From the NCBI GenBank assembly GCA_036924285.1, contig JAYKYS010000008.1, positions 23,545,001 through 23,609,000 on the forward strand: a DNA stretch of 64,000 bases. The letters are read 5' to 3'. Of this stretch, positions 23,961-35,639 are shown in pieces. Below the pieces are notes generated by a model. The model saw only the letters and a list, made by a program, of their open reading frames with translations. It made no database searches and was not told where the DNA came from. This DNA comes from Asterella californica. Its lineage: Eukaryota > Streptophyta > Marchantiopsida > Marchantiales > Aytoniaceae. Numbering within the stretch: the stretch's first letter is position 1; every line of letters starts with the position of its first letter. Made by a program: the position numbers and the translations under genes.

Positions 23961-24479
23961 GTGTTTGAGATTTGATCACAATCACCTGGATTCTTTCGAC
24001 AAAGACCACTCCAAAAATTTGCAAATTTAAAACAAATAAAAGTCAAAAATGACAAATGAACTAAAATTGACCTAATAAAATATAGGCTGTCATGGTATCG
24101 ATGGTCTCTAAATGGTCCAAAATTAACAACAAAAATTTGAACTAAATTCTTGATTTCCTCATATGGAGAAGGAATCATAGAGGGACAGTAGCATCATTAG
24201 TCGATGCATCTTGTCTCTTTAAATATCAAAAGCTCACTTTATGTACACTTCCGTTATGAAACACAAACGTAAGTCGATTGTAAAGTGCTGCTCAAATCCT
24301 TAGGCCAATCCTTGAACCCAATCCTAGAACAAGATCCGCCGAAGCATAATTGAAAGCAAGAGGAGTGCCCTTTTGCTGATAGAAGTTTCACAAGAACGTC
24401 TCTTCATCCTAAATCTTGAATACTCTCTTGTGAACTCTACAACTATAATATCGCTGTCGTATCTACATTACCTCTCAAT

Positions 24480-24720
24480 ACACCATTAGTCAGATGGTGC
24501 GATCACCTTAATCCAAACGAGGGTCATGAGTACAACCCACGTAGCTAGTGATATACAGGACGCAACTCAACATCAAAACCAAAACCGCACAACTGTCATC
24601 GCTTAATATATCACTAGCCCGATGATGAGATCATCTAATCTAAACAAGGGTCGTGAGTGTAGTCCACATAGCTAGCGATACAAAGAGAACTGCGTAGAAA
24701 CCCAAAGTAGTCGTCAAACT
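24480..24720 (+). repeat. Two-unit ~130-bp tandem repeat, copy 1
   Basis: Units starting near 24,481 and 24,611 share 'cgatca/gatcatct', 'aaac.agggtc.tgagt' and 'ccac.tagctag.gata'. Related but diverged sequence recurs at 63,440-63,740, where it includes a hairpin. Confidence 0.55.
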
Positions 24721-25289
24721 TGTAGCAAAGAAACAAAAAAAATCAATCTAAGGACTCTTTTTTTCTCCAAGCGGTCGTCTAATATGAAAACGGTCTACTC
24801 TCTTGACTAGTGGTCCAAAGAACTTCCAAATCTGACCCCCAATGACCAAGAAATCTCCAACTTTTGGTTGTTGTTGTAAGACGAGAGCGGCTCTTGAGAA
24901 AGGACAGACCCTTCTGGTTGTGAACTGTTGTGAGCATGTTGTGACTAGGACTCTCTAAGGATAGACGTAAGAGTTTTTCTAGCAAACTTTAGGACTTGGT
25001 AGAGACAATCTTTTTATGCAGTTAAACGCAGATGAGCTAAACCAGCAAGTGAGAGTTGTGTGGATCTTGAAATGGATGAAGGATAATGTTGGACAGTGTG
25101 AATTGCAAGCATGCTTCTGTTGTATATAACTGTTGAAGGAAGATATTTGTGGTAACACAGGGGTTGTGAAGGCTTGTTGTAGTATATGTAAAATATACAC
25201 ATGAAGTTTGCTGATAACCAACTAAAAGCTTTTGAATATGCATTTATACATATTCATGATGGATGGTCGGATGGTTGGATTTCCCCATA

Positions 25290-25875
25290 GTTCAGATAGC
25301 ATTAAGACATAAATTCTCACAACATTCTGACAATGAACTTAGACAAGATTTGAGAAATATAACTTATGATTATTATGATTTCATAAATTAATGTCTTGAA
25401 AATTTCAACATGTATTAAGACTGTCACAGCAGAACGGTATCAGCCTACGATTCCGACATCGAAATAACTGTCATCAGAATGAATATCAGAACTGTTATTG
25501 TCGTACTATGTCGAGATGTCATCTTACTCGGTTTTGCAATAATAAAAGTGTATTCTTATATATTTTTAACAACATTTGGATGTCATATATATAATTCTGA
25601 TAAATTCATATTTTCTGAAATTAATTATCTAAACCGTTGAAAGATGTCGGGACACAAATGGAATGTATGCAAGTGCAAAATACCAGCATAAACTACTACA
25701 ACATTAAGACAGACGCAAGGTGATAGCTGATGTCTTAATTTGTGTCGTAATAAGATATATAAGGATCATCGTACGCATAAATATAGAGAACTTCTTTTCA
25801 AAGAATGATAAGGTGTAAGACATAATTTCGGACAATATTTATGTCGTAAACAACGTCTAAATACTGTTGGAAATA
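25290..25875. repeat. CACTA-like noncoding repeat region, copy 1
   Basis: Short motifs built on 'ttaagaca' or its complement ('attaagacataaatt', 'gatgtcttaattt', 'gtaagacataattt') occur about seven times on both strands within 0.6 kb. A 'actactacaacattaagac' block lies near 25,690. Repeated subterminal motifs and CACTACAA-type ends are typical of plant CACTA DNA transposons. No complete terminal repeats or transposase were found, so this is tentative. Confidence 0.3.
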
Positions 25876-27657
25876 ATTCTAACCGTTCTATCCGTTTATC
25901 TGAGAGAGGTACTTATAGATTTAGAATTTGGGAGTTTATTGGAATTCTTCAATCATAAGGAGTTACCTCAGCTAGTCTGGGGGTCACGTACCAAAGAATC
26001 GACTCAAGTGTGAATTCCACCAGCAAGCATGTTTTGTCAACTAGTATATGATCAACCATGGCCAGTACTTGAGTCCCAAAGTGGGTTAACTTTAGTGATT
26101 TCGGGGTTCAGGGATTTCAGGGAACCCACTCCTTCCAGACTGAGTGTTTTTCCCTATACATATTTGTCTTTTTATTTTATTTTACTTCCCTATACATGAA
26201 AAAACATCGTGCATTTACATTAGAGTAGTGACTCAACCTCCCCAGGGCCTTCTCTAGATCTTGACTGTTATATAGTTCAGCTTGACCAGCCGAACTCCAG
26301 GATCATTTTTCGACTGTCCTTGAACGACTACATACATAGCCTGGTCTTTTTAAGAAGATATATATCTATAGACTTCAAGGCTAGCTAGTAAACACCAAGA
26401 GTACTGTGCATGTGCCCCTTGTCATAATAATCGAAACTCTGGACATCTCCTAGCTAGCTATTAGGTGTGACCTTTCAGATCTCTTGCCCCTTGCAGCTGT
26501 TGATCTACTTCCTGATCCACAGCAACTGCAGTCAAATTAGTGCTCTCTTGCAATGGTCGGTCGCTTGAGCGCATGCATCTGCGAGGCTTCGAATTCCTGA
26601 CCGAGATTTCGTCTTCCAAGGCTTCATGATCACGTTAATCATGCCTTCACATGTGAGGAAATCCACATGAGTCGACAGGCATGGACTACATTTTAGCACC
26701 TACATGCTATAAATTAAGGGCAGCAATTGAGAACTTAATCCCAGTTAATCCCACGCCTATATGTTATAGAGCTACGATATAACAATCTTGCTCAATGATT
26801 GCAAGATCTATCAATGTGGGTGGAACTGAGTTGACGTTCTTTGATAATGAGCTTCGTGAACGACCTCCATCCATTCAACAGGAACATACGAGGCCCGTGT
26901 CGTTCATTCATACATGTTCAAGCTAGGATCTGAAACTTGGAAGCGTTAGGTATGTTATCCCTGACGGGCATGTCAAAGACCGTCCACTTTCACGATCACG
27001 TACACTGAGTGAGGTTCCAAGAACGTTAGTGCCATGCCGTAGTCGTCTACGCCATTTACCTACCGTACCTAGACGATGGATGGAGATGGATCTATACGTA
27101 ATCGTGTAGATCAAACTGCGATTTCTCTTTCAGTTTCTACAACGGGGCCATTCACGCTGTAGAGACTGACGATCGACCCTGCATTTGCGAGTGATGAAGC
27201 TGGCACGTGAGGTGATGCTTCCAGTTCAGATTCTGGTCACTGTCTTCAGGAACTGCAGCACCACGAGAAAGTGAAGCCATACCATGAACCCTTGCTGCAT
27301 GTCATGATCAGCTCACTACAGCTTAGCTTACTGTATATATCTAGCTTGGGCCATGCATATATAGGTTCCTACCAATATTGCATGGCCTTCGATCCGATCG
27401 GCATGCGCACTGAAATTAAGAACGATGATCGTCGGCGTGAAGGATGTAGAACTCGACGTCAAGTTCGGTGACGGGTATTAACTAGACGGCACAGAATCTT
27501 GACTTTTCTCAGTCTCTTTCTCTCTCGTCCTCCAACTAGGCGGACTACGGTAGTCTTCAGTCGACAATCCTCAGCAGGTCGACGCGACAAAAGATGTCCT
27601 CCTCACACGATCGATGCTTGCAGCTAGCTAGCGGGAGGACGGAGGGATCAGCAGCTG

Positions 27658-27664
27658 TATAAAT
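27658..27664 (+). promoter_or_regulatory. Candidate TATA box of endoglucanase copy 1
   Basis: 'tataaat' lies about 340 bp before the chosen start codon, in a GC-richer promoter-like context. The predicted leader would contain several upstream ATGs. The duplicate is at 44,118-44,124. Confidence 0.4.
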
Positions 27665-28665
27665 TATGAGGTTGGGTAGCACTCATGATCACAACCTCCA
27701 GAGCAATGTAGGGTGAGTGAGTAATCCTCTCCCAACACCTTCTAACTTCAAGGTGTTGATTCAGCAATGAGCAATACTCGAACTCAGTCTCTTCTCCGTA
27801 CGGAGAGTATATATGTATGTTGGAGACCTCTGAGTCAGTAGTGTTCCTTTCTCGAGGACTGGGAAAATCTGGTGTAAGGAATCGCGATGTACACGTACTC
27901 GTGCATGTTCCTGTTCTAGACTTCTACCAGTTGGACTTCGCTCTGACTGCTGTGTTGATTCCAAACACAAGTGAGGAATTTCGCAAGCTTGTGGAAATGC
28001 AGTCTGGTGAAGGCAGATTCAGACAGCGTTTAGAAGCGCAAGCTTTCTTACTGCTCGTTACTACTTCACTGGTTCGAATCGCGAAAGCAGATCTAGACCA
28101 TGATCATGACTATAAAGGTGCGCTAGAGTTAAGTTTCCGCTATTTCGAAGCTCAGCGGTCCGGCTACCTCCCTTCCAACCAACGTGTGGACTGGCGCGCT
28201 AATTCTGCTCTCAAAGATGGTTTCGGAGAAGGGGTACGTTGGTCAAACTCTTCCGCTTTTTCATTTTATTTTGTCGCCCATGGCAGTTAAGTTAGTTACG
28301 GTAGCGTTCTTGAAGGCGGAGCATGGGAAGAACGAGGAATGCCTTTCAATCAATCTGGACCGAAACTTGTCGACTAAGCTGCTTTCTGCATGGTATTAAA
28401 TTCATCAGGAGTATGCTGATCATGAGACCTGTATTATTGATCAGCGCTAGCTTAACATGAAGAGTCTGTTAAAACAATCGAGAAAGTGGAGAAAAGATGA
28501 ATGTTGACCGCACTTCAGATGCTAGCTGTATATATATAGAGTCGGAGAGGCCGGAGACTCCTGGGCATGCATTGCCGAGATGATCGATCAACGTGCTGAA
28601 AGTGCTGAACGTATGGGTTTGGCAGAGAGTATCAGTTCCAGTTTATGTGCATATATTTTATGAAC

Positions 28666-28709
28666 TTCATCCCCAAACCCTAAACCCTGAAATCAGGTTT
28701 GGGGATGAA
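28666..28709. repeat. Hairpin in endoglucanase intron 1 (14-bp arms)
   Basis: Arms 28,666-28,679 and 28,696-28,709 pair exactly. The 16-nt loop contains 'ctaaaccctga', a telomere-like motif. The duplicate is at 45,126-45,169. Confidence 0.8.
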
Positions 28710-28814
28710 CTCATTCAAGCCCATATGTATATCGATATGCAATGCCATGATATACGTGATTGCAGAACTGCAGCTATACAAAGATCGAGTCTGGAGGTGA
28801 TTTCAACTGCACTA

Positions 28815-28846
28815 AATTATCACACTTGCAGTCAAGTGTGATAATT
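28815..28846. repeat. Second hairpin in endoglucanase intron 1
   Basis: Exact 14-bp arms (aattatcacacttg and its complement) around the loop 'cagt', about 90 bp before exon 2. The duplicate is at 45,275-45,306. Confidence 0.85.
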
Positions 28847-30357
28847 AAGGACTTCCTGGATCCTGCGGGTACTTCAAACGTTGAGTTTCTCGTAAATTTA
28901 ACTGGTTTCCCTTTTGTGTGTACATGTACACTGTCAGGTAGATCTTGTGGGAGGATATTACGACGCTGGAGACAACGTCAAGTTTCAGCTTCCCATGGCG
29001 TTCACTATCACTTCACTGTCATGGAGTGTGATCGAGTACAGATCGCAGTTGATCAAACAGAACCAGCTCCGTCACGCCCTGGAGGCTATCAAATGGGGCA
29101 CTGACTATTTCATCAAAGCCCATACTCAGCCTAACGTTTTGTGGGTGGAGGTAATTAACAGAGCTATCATCATCGTCCTGATTCAAGCAGATACTTCGGG
29201 GCATCGAACCCGTGTTTCTAACATTGTATATATGCTGTAACTATTTGCTTCAACTGCAACGTGCAGCTTCTAACAAATTTTGTCAGACGTTCGTTAGCAG
29301 GTTGGAGATGGTGATACGGACCATTACTGTTGGCAGCGGCCCGAGGATATGACCACATCCAGAAAAGCTTACAAAGTAGACTCGCAGAATCCCGGTTCTG
29401 AAGTTGCAGCTGAGACTGCAGCAGCCATGGCTGCAGCTTCTGTCGTGTTTCGAAGGGCTGATATGCACTACTCTGCAACTCTATTGTCTCATGCGAAACA
29501 TTCGCCCTTAACTCGCTGGCTTCTTTCTCATGATTATGTGCTGATTCCTGATGTCTATGAGTTCAGTCTGGTCACAGCAAACACCCGCTGGAGACTAGTA
29601 CAACACAAGCATTTGGCCACCTGCAGTGAAGTGAACTCGAGCTCATGAATGGACAAGTTAATCTATGGACGAGCGAGTATCCATGTGCGTGTTTTGACCT
29701 ATTGGAAATGCTGATCATGACTCCATGCAGCTCTTCAAATTCGCTGATAAATACCGTGGCAACTATGCCGAATCTGTCCCTGTTGTGAAAAGCTATTACG
29801 GTTCCGGCCCCAAGTAGATACCATGATGAGCTACTGTGGGCTGCTTTGTGGTTGTTCGAGGCAACCAACAATCAGTACTACCTCGAGTATGCTGTAAACA
29901 ACGCATATATGTTTGGTGGTACGGGCTGGGCCATGACTGCGTTTAGCTGGATGTCAAGTATGCTGGCCTCCAAGTTCTCGCATCCAAGGTAATTAATCAT
30001 GCTAGCTAGCTACGTACAGAACCATTCCTCCTATACGATTCTCGAGTCTTCCATGGAGACACTAGCTAGAGCTTGAATGTCCCTTGCCATGCTTTATCGA
30101 TGTCACAGGAATCCACGACCATCTCTTGACTGTTATCATCGGACAGAGAATGCAATGATCGTGAGGTGGGGGGGTCTACTTCATCAGAAATTGAAATCAA
30201 GAACTACGACGTCAACACCGAGAAGTTCTGAGTCTTGAACGAGCAGCAGGATATTAAGCTTTCTAAGTTAGTAATTACTGGGGGGGAAGCCATCTCTTCT
30301 GAACCTGAAAGAGAAGCTTAATTTGCAATTGGTCCAAGAAGAAGCTGATTATCGGTG

Positions 30358-30381
30358 AGGGTGAGGGTGAGGGTGGGGTGG
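30358..30381 (+). other. G-quadruplex-capable tract in intron 4, copy 1
   Basis: Repeated 'gggtga' gives four runs of three or more G on the coding strand. Unit 2 has one G more at its left edge (46,813-46,841), giving a fifth run. Confidence 0.6.
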
Positions 30382-31823
30382 AGTGGCCAGTAATAGTATA
30401 AGAGCCCCAACACATTCTCATCGTGGAGGAGGCCCTGAATTGTAATTTTAATTTGGAACATTCATTCGTTTCCATGTTAAAGCTAGCGGGTGTACATATC
30501 ATGACGGTAATCAGCCTTGTGATCAGTGTTCGACAGAATGATCATGATTCTCGTGGATGATACGAGCTAGGTAGAGGGTGGGGGATTCCAGAACGTTTGG
30601 TTCATGACAGTCCCCAACCTTCTAGCAACATCGGTACAGTAAGCACAACGGCCACATGCAAACATAATATTACTAGGATGATTGTTCGTTTCTCGTCTCC
30701 AACTTTAGATCAACTTTCGTGCGCAAAAGATATGATGTGCAGGCTAGTACCCCATTTTAAGTGGAAACTGAATTTACGAAGTCTATATATCATTCGAGTT
30801 AGTAACGTTTTATATATACAGATGTGCCTCTAGAGATACATTCTGTAATATCTATCCTCCAAATACTTGATGCTGAGAATGATCAGGGCGCGCACTAATA
30901 AGCAAAATTGAATGACATTTGGGCAGATTCTGTTGCAACGCAGAGGAGGAAACCACACGAGCATCCTCGAGGAGTACAGGAAGCAAGCAGAATTTTTCAT
31001 TTGCTCTTCGCTGAATAGGAACGGTCCGGAGTCAACACAGAGAACAGCAGGAGGGATGCTCTGGATACAGGCCTGGAATAACTTGCAGTTCGTTACCTCC
31101 GCAGCTTTCTTGCTCACAGTTTACGGGGATTACCTCTCCAGCTCCAAACAGAGGCTTTTCTGCACGGGAGAAGGCGTTCCAACATCGGAACTGATCAGCG
31201 TCGGCAAGGCACAAGTCGACTACATTCTGGGAAGCAATCCGAGTAGAACTAGCTACATGGTCGGCTTCGGGCCCAGCTACCCTAGATTCGTCCATCACCG
31301 GGGAGCATCCATCATTTCGATCAACGAAGACAACAAATCTGTGGGATGCCTGGAAGGTTATGATGTCTGGTATAAAAGTACCGAAGTAGATCCGAACGAA
31401 TTGACTGGAGCGGTAGTCGGAGGACCTGACATCAACGACAGCTATGTCGACAGGCGCGATAACTGGAAAGGTGGTGAGGCTTGTATATACAATAATGCTC
31501 TCCTGGTTGGCGTACTTGCGCGCTTGAGCTCGCAGTCAAATTCGAGTACACGACAAGCGTAGATTAACAACGCTTTTAACTGGACGAGGTCATCGACTGT
31601 CTGCATCGATCCGCCATGAAAGCAAGCTTGGGTCTTGCACTTAGGATCATCGATCTGGAAGGAGAAAAACTTTTGATCTCTGAACTTTTCTGAAGGGCCT
31701 GCTAATAGTCCACATCCATACATACGGAAGTGGACGATCGATTCTTGCTGTCTTGTACATAGCGGCTCTAGCTATGTAGCTTTTCCACAAACTGTAGGTA
31801 CCGAAATGTCGGTCATAGCTCTT

Positions 31824-31916
31824 ACATACGTACGAACGCCGTAAAATATCGGACGTACCGCCGTCCTTCCTTATTATAAAAAAAAAAGAAAAAAGAAAAC
31901 ACATACGTACGAACGC
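31824..31916 (+). mobile_element. Short poly(A) retroposed insert with 16-bp target duplication
   Basis: The 16-mer 'acatacgtacgaacgc' stands at 31,824-31,839 and again at 31,901-31,916. The 61 bp between end in an A-rich tail (ten A's, then AAAAAA and AAAA runs split by G). A-tail followed at once by a target duplication is the signature of LINE-driven retroposition. The body is too short to assign to a family and would be a heavily 5'-truncated copy. It lies about 260 bp past the endoglucanase stop codon. Confidence 0.7.
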
Positions 31917-32089
31917 GGGCATTCTGGATCCTAACGCATGTCAGAAGTAGTGTCCACTACTACTAGAAACGCAACTCCCACAATTATTGTCACAAGCAGG
32001 TGGCAAGTTTCTCAGTTGAGCAGTAAATGAACGAACGTGCGACAAAAGTATAGCGGAAACTTTTAGCTCGTAATCATGTATTTAGGCAT

Positions 32090-32430
32090 GCATATTCACC
32101 TCCTTCACGAAAGATGAAGGAGGCAAATATCCAGGGCGAGTTTAATTTAATACCTAACCTTTCCTTGAAACTCTGAGTAAATGAATATATTTATGATTCC
32201 AGTTTTTCGCTCTTGTACCTTCTGAATCGCGGCAGTGGAGTCAAGACCTACAGTTTATCTCTTGCTCTCCTCGTGTTTCCAAGCATAGGTTAACAGATAC
32301 GTTTATGGAATATTTTAATTATTTTTATATATTTTTATATATTTAATATTTATATATTTATATATTTCTCTAATAATAAAAAGCGAACAAAAGTTTCCAG
32401 AAGTTCATGCATCATGCATATTGGGCGACA
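32090..32430 (+). repeat. Dispersed ~330-bp noncoding repeat, copy B
   Basis: Diverged partner of 2,240-2,570. It opens with a hairpin (cctccttca...tgaaggagg), continues with 'gagtttaatttaatacc', runs through an AT-rich microsatellite (about 32,318-32,370) and ends 'tccagaagttcatgcat'. Confidence 0.4.
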
Positions 32431-33702
32431 TGTTTTAGATAAATAGAATAGAGCTATCGATCAAATTCAGGAAAGACCGCTTTACGAAATGTGAGGAAGT
32501 TTGCTGGCAATATGAGTGAAGCATGTGGAAAAATACTTCGGTAGCATCTAATGACTCTCCGTCATTAAGTGTAAGTTTTGGACCAAACTGGTGAGGAGTT
32601 GATAGACATGTACACCCGCAACAATGGACATGCTACATATCACGCGGTACTCATTAATTAAGCCACAGTTTCGGAAGCAATCAAGATTGGGTCATTATGT
32701 ATCATCAAGATTGAAAACAAATAACTTTTTAGGCGTTCAAGTTCTGTAGGAGAATATGTTGATGTGAACTCTCTGTATGCAAGAAGAAAAATAGAGACAC
32801 ACATAAGAAACTTGACCAACATTGAAGTAAAAGACATGAGGTATAACTCAGAGAACTTACGGAGTCAAATGACCTTAGATAATATTTTCAAGAAGAGACT
32901 TACGTGTCACATATTATTTTGACCAAGATGAACCAGAAATATCATAATCTCCACATATGTGTGGCTCTTCAAAACAACCTGAGAAGCCTCAAACAGCATC
33001 AAGTATAATACGAATCAAAGAAATCCTCGATACAGTGGAGAAATCCATGTATATGAAAAGTGCCAACAAAGATATCCGAAGAGAGATCATGTGTTGACTC
33101 ACATGGTTCTGTAGACTGATAAGATGCTTACGGTCTATTGAGTGAGTGCATGAGCCCTTGTGCACTATGCACGAGAAAAAATACATGAACACTCAAAACA
33201 ATATTATGAAAACATTCAAACAGAGACACGCAGATGATAAAAATAAATATTTTTATTTACAAATGATTTATATATAACTAGATCAGTGTCTTCATATGAA
33301 AGACTTCTCATCAAAGACAAAAATTGTGATACTTGATGTAACATGACTTTGACAATAAACTGCTTCTTCTGAAAGAAATGCGAAATTGTGTTTGTCGGAA
33401 GGAAAACCGAAATCGAGCAATCGAGAACGTTGCAAGCTTTTGTACTGTCTAAGACATTCTTGTTCACGACCTCGTAATTCATCTGATGCAAGTAAATAAG
33501 CTCTCTAGATCTCCAGATAATGTGAATCGTTTAATCTTTGTCAGATTATGTCAACACGCTTTGCATATGAAGAGCTGGCTTCTGGCTTCACTAATACAGT
33601 CATTGTTCATATCTTGACCACATGAAAGAAATTTCTTGTACTCATCAATGCGTACATTCATAGATCTGAGAGTGGTTTCAACCTCGTGATTTCTATCATT
33701 AA
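32431..33702. other. Intergenic DNA, nothing recognised
   Basis: Moderately AT-rich. Short minus-strand frames at 33.0-33.5 kb may be decayed downstream parts of the pseudogene at 33,703-34,836, but I see no motif that proves it. Confidence 0.3.
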
Positions 33703-34836
33703 TCATCTACGTCCAACCGGAGAAATTTTACAAGAAGAACAAAACTTCCTACATAAAGAGTCAAAACTATCTAGTAAATCACCTTCCTGTGGAGCATCCG
33801 AATTTGCTGTAGATGTTGCATCATGTTGGAGATTACCAACATAAACTAGATATGAACGAGTTCTTCCAAAACTTGGAGGTATATCTTGCTGACTAACAAT
33901 GTGTGCAGGATCATGTTCCCTAGTAAGATCTACAGCGTAATGATCGTCACTCAAAATATTAATAACTGGACATCTCAAGACTCGAACATATTCATCATTC
34001 TCAATCAGTCGACCTCCACCAACAGAAGTAGATGGCATGTCAGTCGATTCCTCACCATCGTAATATTCATTTGCTTCTCCTTCAAATGACTTGTTGTCAA
34101 TAATCTCATCCTCCTCAATATCTCGTCCAGCTTCGTTGACTTCGTCTGCAGCTTCGTGGACAACATCATCAGCAGCAGTGTCTACAACTCCATCAAAAGC
34201 TTCGTCTACAACATCATGAGTAGCCTCGTGGGTAACCTCTACGCTTCCGAGAACATTTGTAAGGCTGAGATTCAGCCCGACAAGGTTAATGGTATAATTC
34301 ACGTCTAATATATCAGGCTGCTCTAACACCGTCTTAGTCTGGTGCTCTTTTGGTACAACACTAATCGAGGAAGCTGCACTTGCTTCTATGCTCTCTGCTT
34401 TACCAATCTTCTTCTATGACTCCAAATATTTAACTAGGAGATGAGTCTTGGGTAAAGCCTCTATTATAGTGAGGGACCAAGTATCAAGAAAAGACGTTTC
34501 TCTCTCAATATCAGCGAAGTAGAGACAACACCTTTGCATTCGGATCGTCTCTCACATGAAAACTCCACCCGGAAAGTAATCCATAACCATCTCATTTTTT
34601 TGAGAGAAAAGACAAATGATGGTCTGTGCAAATCGATGAGATTTAGACTCCAGCTTGACAATGCCACTGCTCGTATTACAGAAGTGATACTTTGGAGCAC
34701 AGAGGAGATTATTCTGTTGTAGGTCTTCTTTCTTACGCATCTCTTTCTCCTCTGCTGACTCTCTTGCCAAGATTGGTGACGTCTTGTAGTCCAGATGATC
34801 GTCCTCATCGTCATATGGAAGTTGAGGGTGACAAGA
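33703..34836 (-). pseudogene. Decayed DNA-methyltransferase-like gene, copy 1
   Basis: One minus-strand frame stays open from 34,836 to 33,703 apart from TGA (34,552-34,554) and TAG (34,414-34,416). In order it contains 'LLCAPKYHFCN', 'ESKSHRFAQTIICLF', 'VMDYFPGGVFM', then past the TGA 'RCCLYFADIERETSFLDTW' and 'IIEALPKTHLLVKYLES'. The DxFxGG block followed about 20 residues later by a hydrophobic strand ending in an acidic pair fits the AdoMet-binding motif I and strand 2 of N6/N4 DNA-methyltransferase-type folds (PF01555-like). That is inference from motif spacing. The tail is very acidic, with repeated 'VV.EA.D' patterns, and ends 'CRKFCSSCKISPVGRR'. Coding-like fragments continue upstream to about 35,050 in other frames. 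No intact start was found. Confidence 0.45.
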
Positions 34837-35639
34837 TCAACAACCAAATGGTCAAGGTTGCGAAGAATATATTCCACTTGTCTGATTTTTGTTCTTCAAT
34901 CGAAATGAACAAAAAAAGATCAAGATAGCATCCTGCTTGAAATACCACTTGTCCTTGTTCTTCGAAGAAAAGTGTTCATTAAGCTTCATGTTTCTATACA
35001 AAAGACTGCTCTTGTTGTCTCGACATTTTGACCACTCCGCTTGAGGGGTCTGTCATCTGGTCTAGAAGGTAGAGACCCACCAACTAATCTCGTCCAAAAG
35101 ATCACGAGGAGCTCACATTTCTTATTCTTGTCCTCTTATCAGTTCTTGCGCTGTTCACATATGCTCTACTTGTCTTCTATATTTTCTTCCGTTGTCTTTC
35201 TGGCAGTCCCTTATCCTATCTTGAGTGTTGCGTCTGTTGTCTTGGCTGTCTCAAATGCTATCTTGTGTGTTGTCTTTTTGTGTCATATGTGGTCCTTCAA
35301 CTTGATAGGTTTCGTCATGAGCTGCACGGTGTCGAAATATTTGGTCTTGTTCTCGGTACTAAGTTCTCTATTCGCTGAGTCTCTCGAGCAGAACTTGGAG
35401 CAAAGAACCTTTATAATAGTGCAATAAGTACTAACGACGAGTATATGTAGTCACTCAATCATTTACAACAAAACCAAGTTATTCATCGTTCGAGATAAAG
35501 AGCTAACTATAGTTGATATATGATTAGAGCTGCTTTGAGACAGTCACTAATGAGACACAATGACATGCTCATAGTCGATAACTCGACAATGATGGTTTCT
35601 CCTTTGTTAGTCAGTATTTTCCAAAGCTCGAAGGTCTAC

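Larger units (their letters stand above)
27997..31562 (+). pseudogene. GH9 endo-beta-1,4-glucanase, copy 1, disrupted
   Basis: Same gene as 44,457-48,022, sitting 16,460 bp earlier. The exons correspond to 27,997-28,233, 28,938-29,150, 29,301-29,500, 29,731-29,988 and 30,927-31,562. Exons 1, 2 and 5 are unchanged. Three lesions fall in the middle. Two G's are missing right after 29,500, which removes the GT donor of intron 3. One extra C in the run ending 29,811 shifts the frame and brings TAG immediately after. One G is missing at 29,950/29,951, which restores the frame. Read literally, this copy cannot make a full enzyme. However, all copy differences of the indel type cluster within 850 bp, mostly in homopolymers, so sequencing or consensus error is a real alternative and the gene may be intact in the organism. 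Confidence 0.75.

Noticed and set aside
35041..35427. Hydrophobic 128-codon frame as a membrane protein gene
   Set aside because: It overlaps the decayed upstream part of the minus-strand methyltransferase-like gene and its composition follows from pyrimidine-rich DNA. No splice partners or family features were seen.
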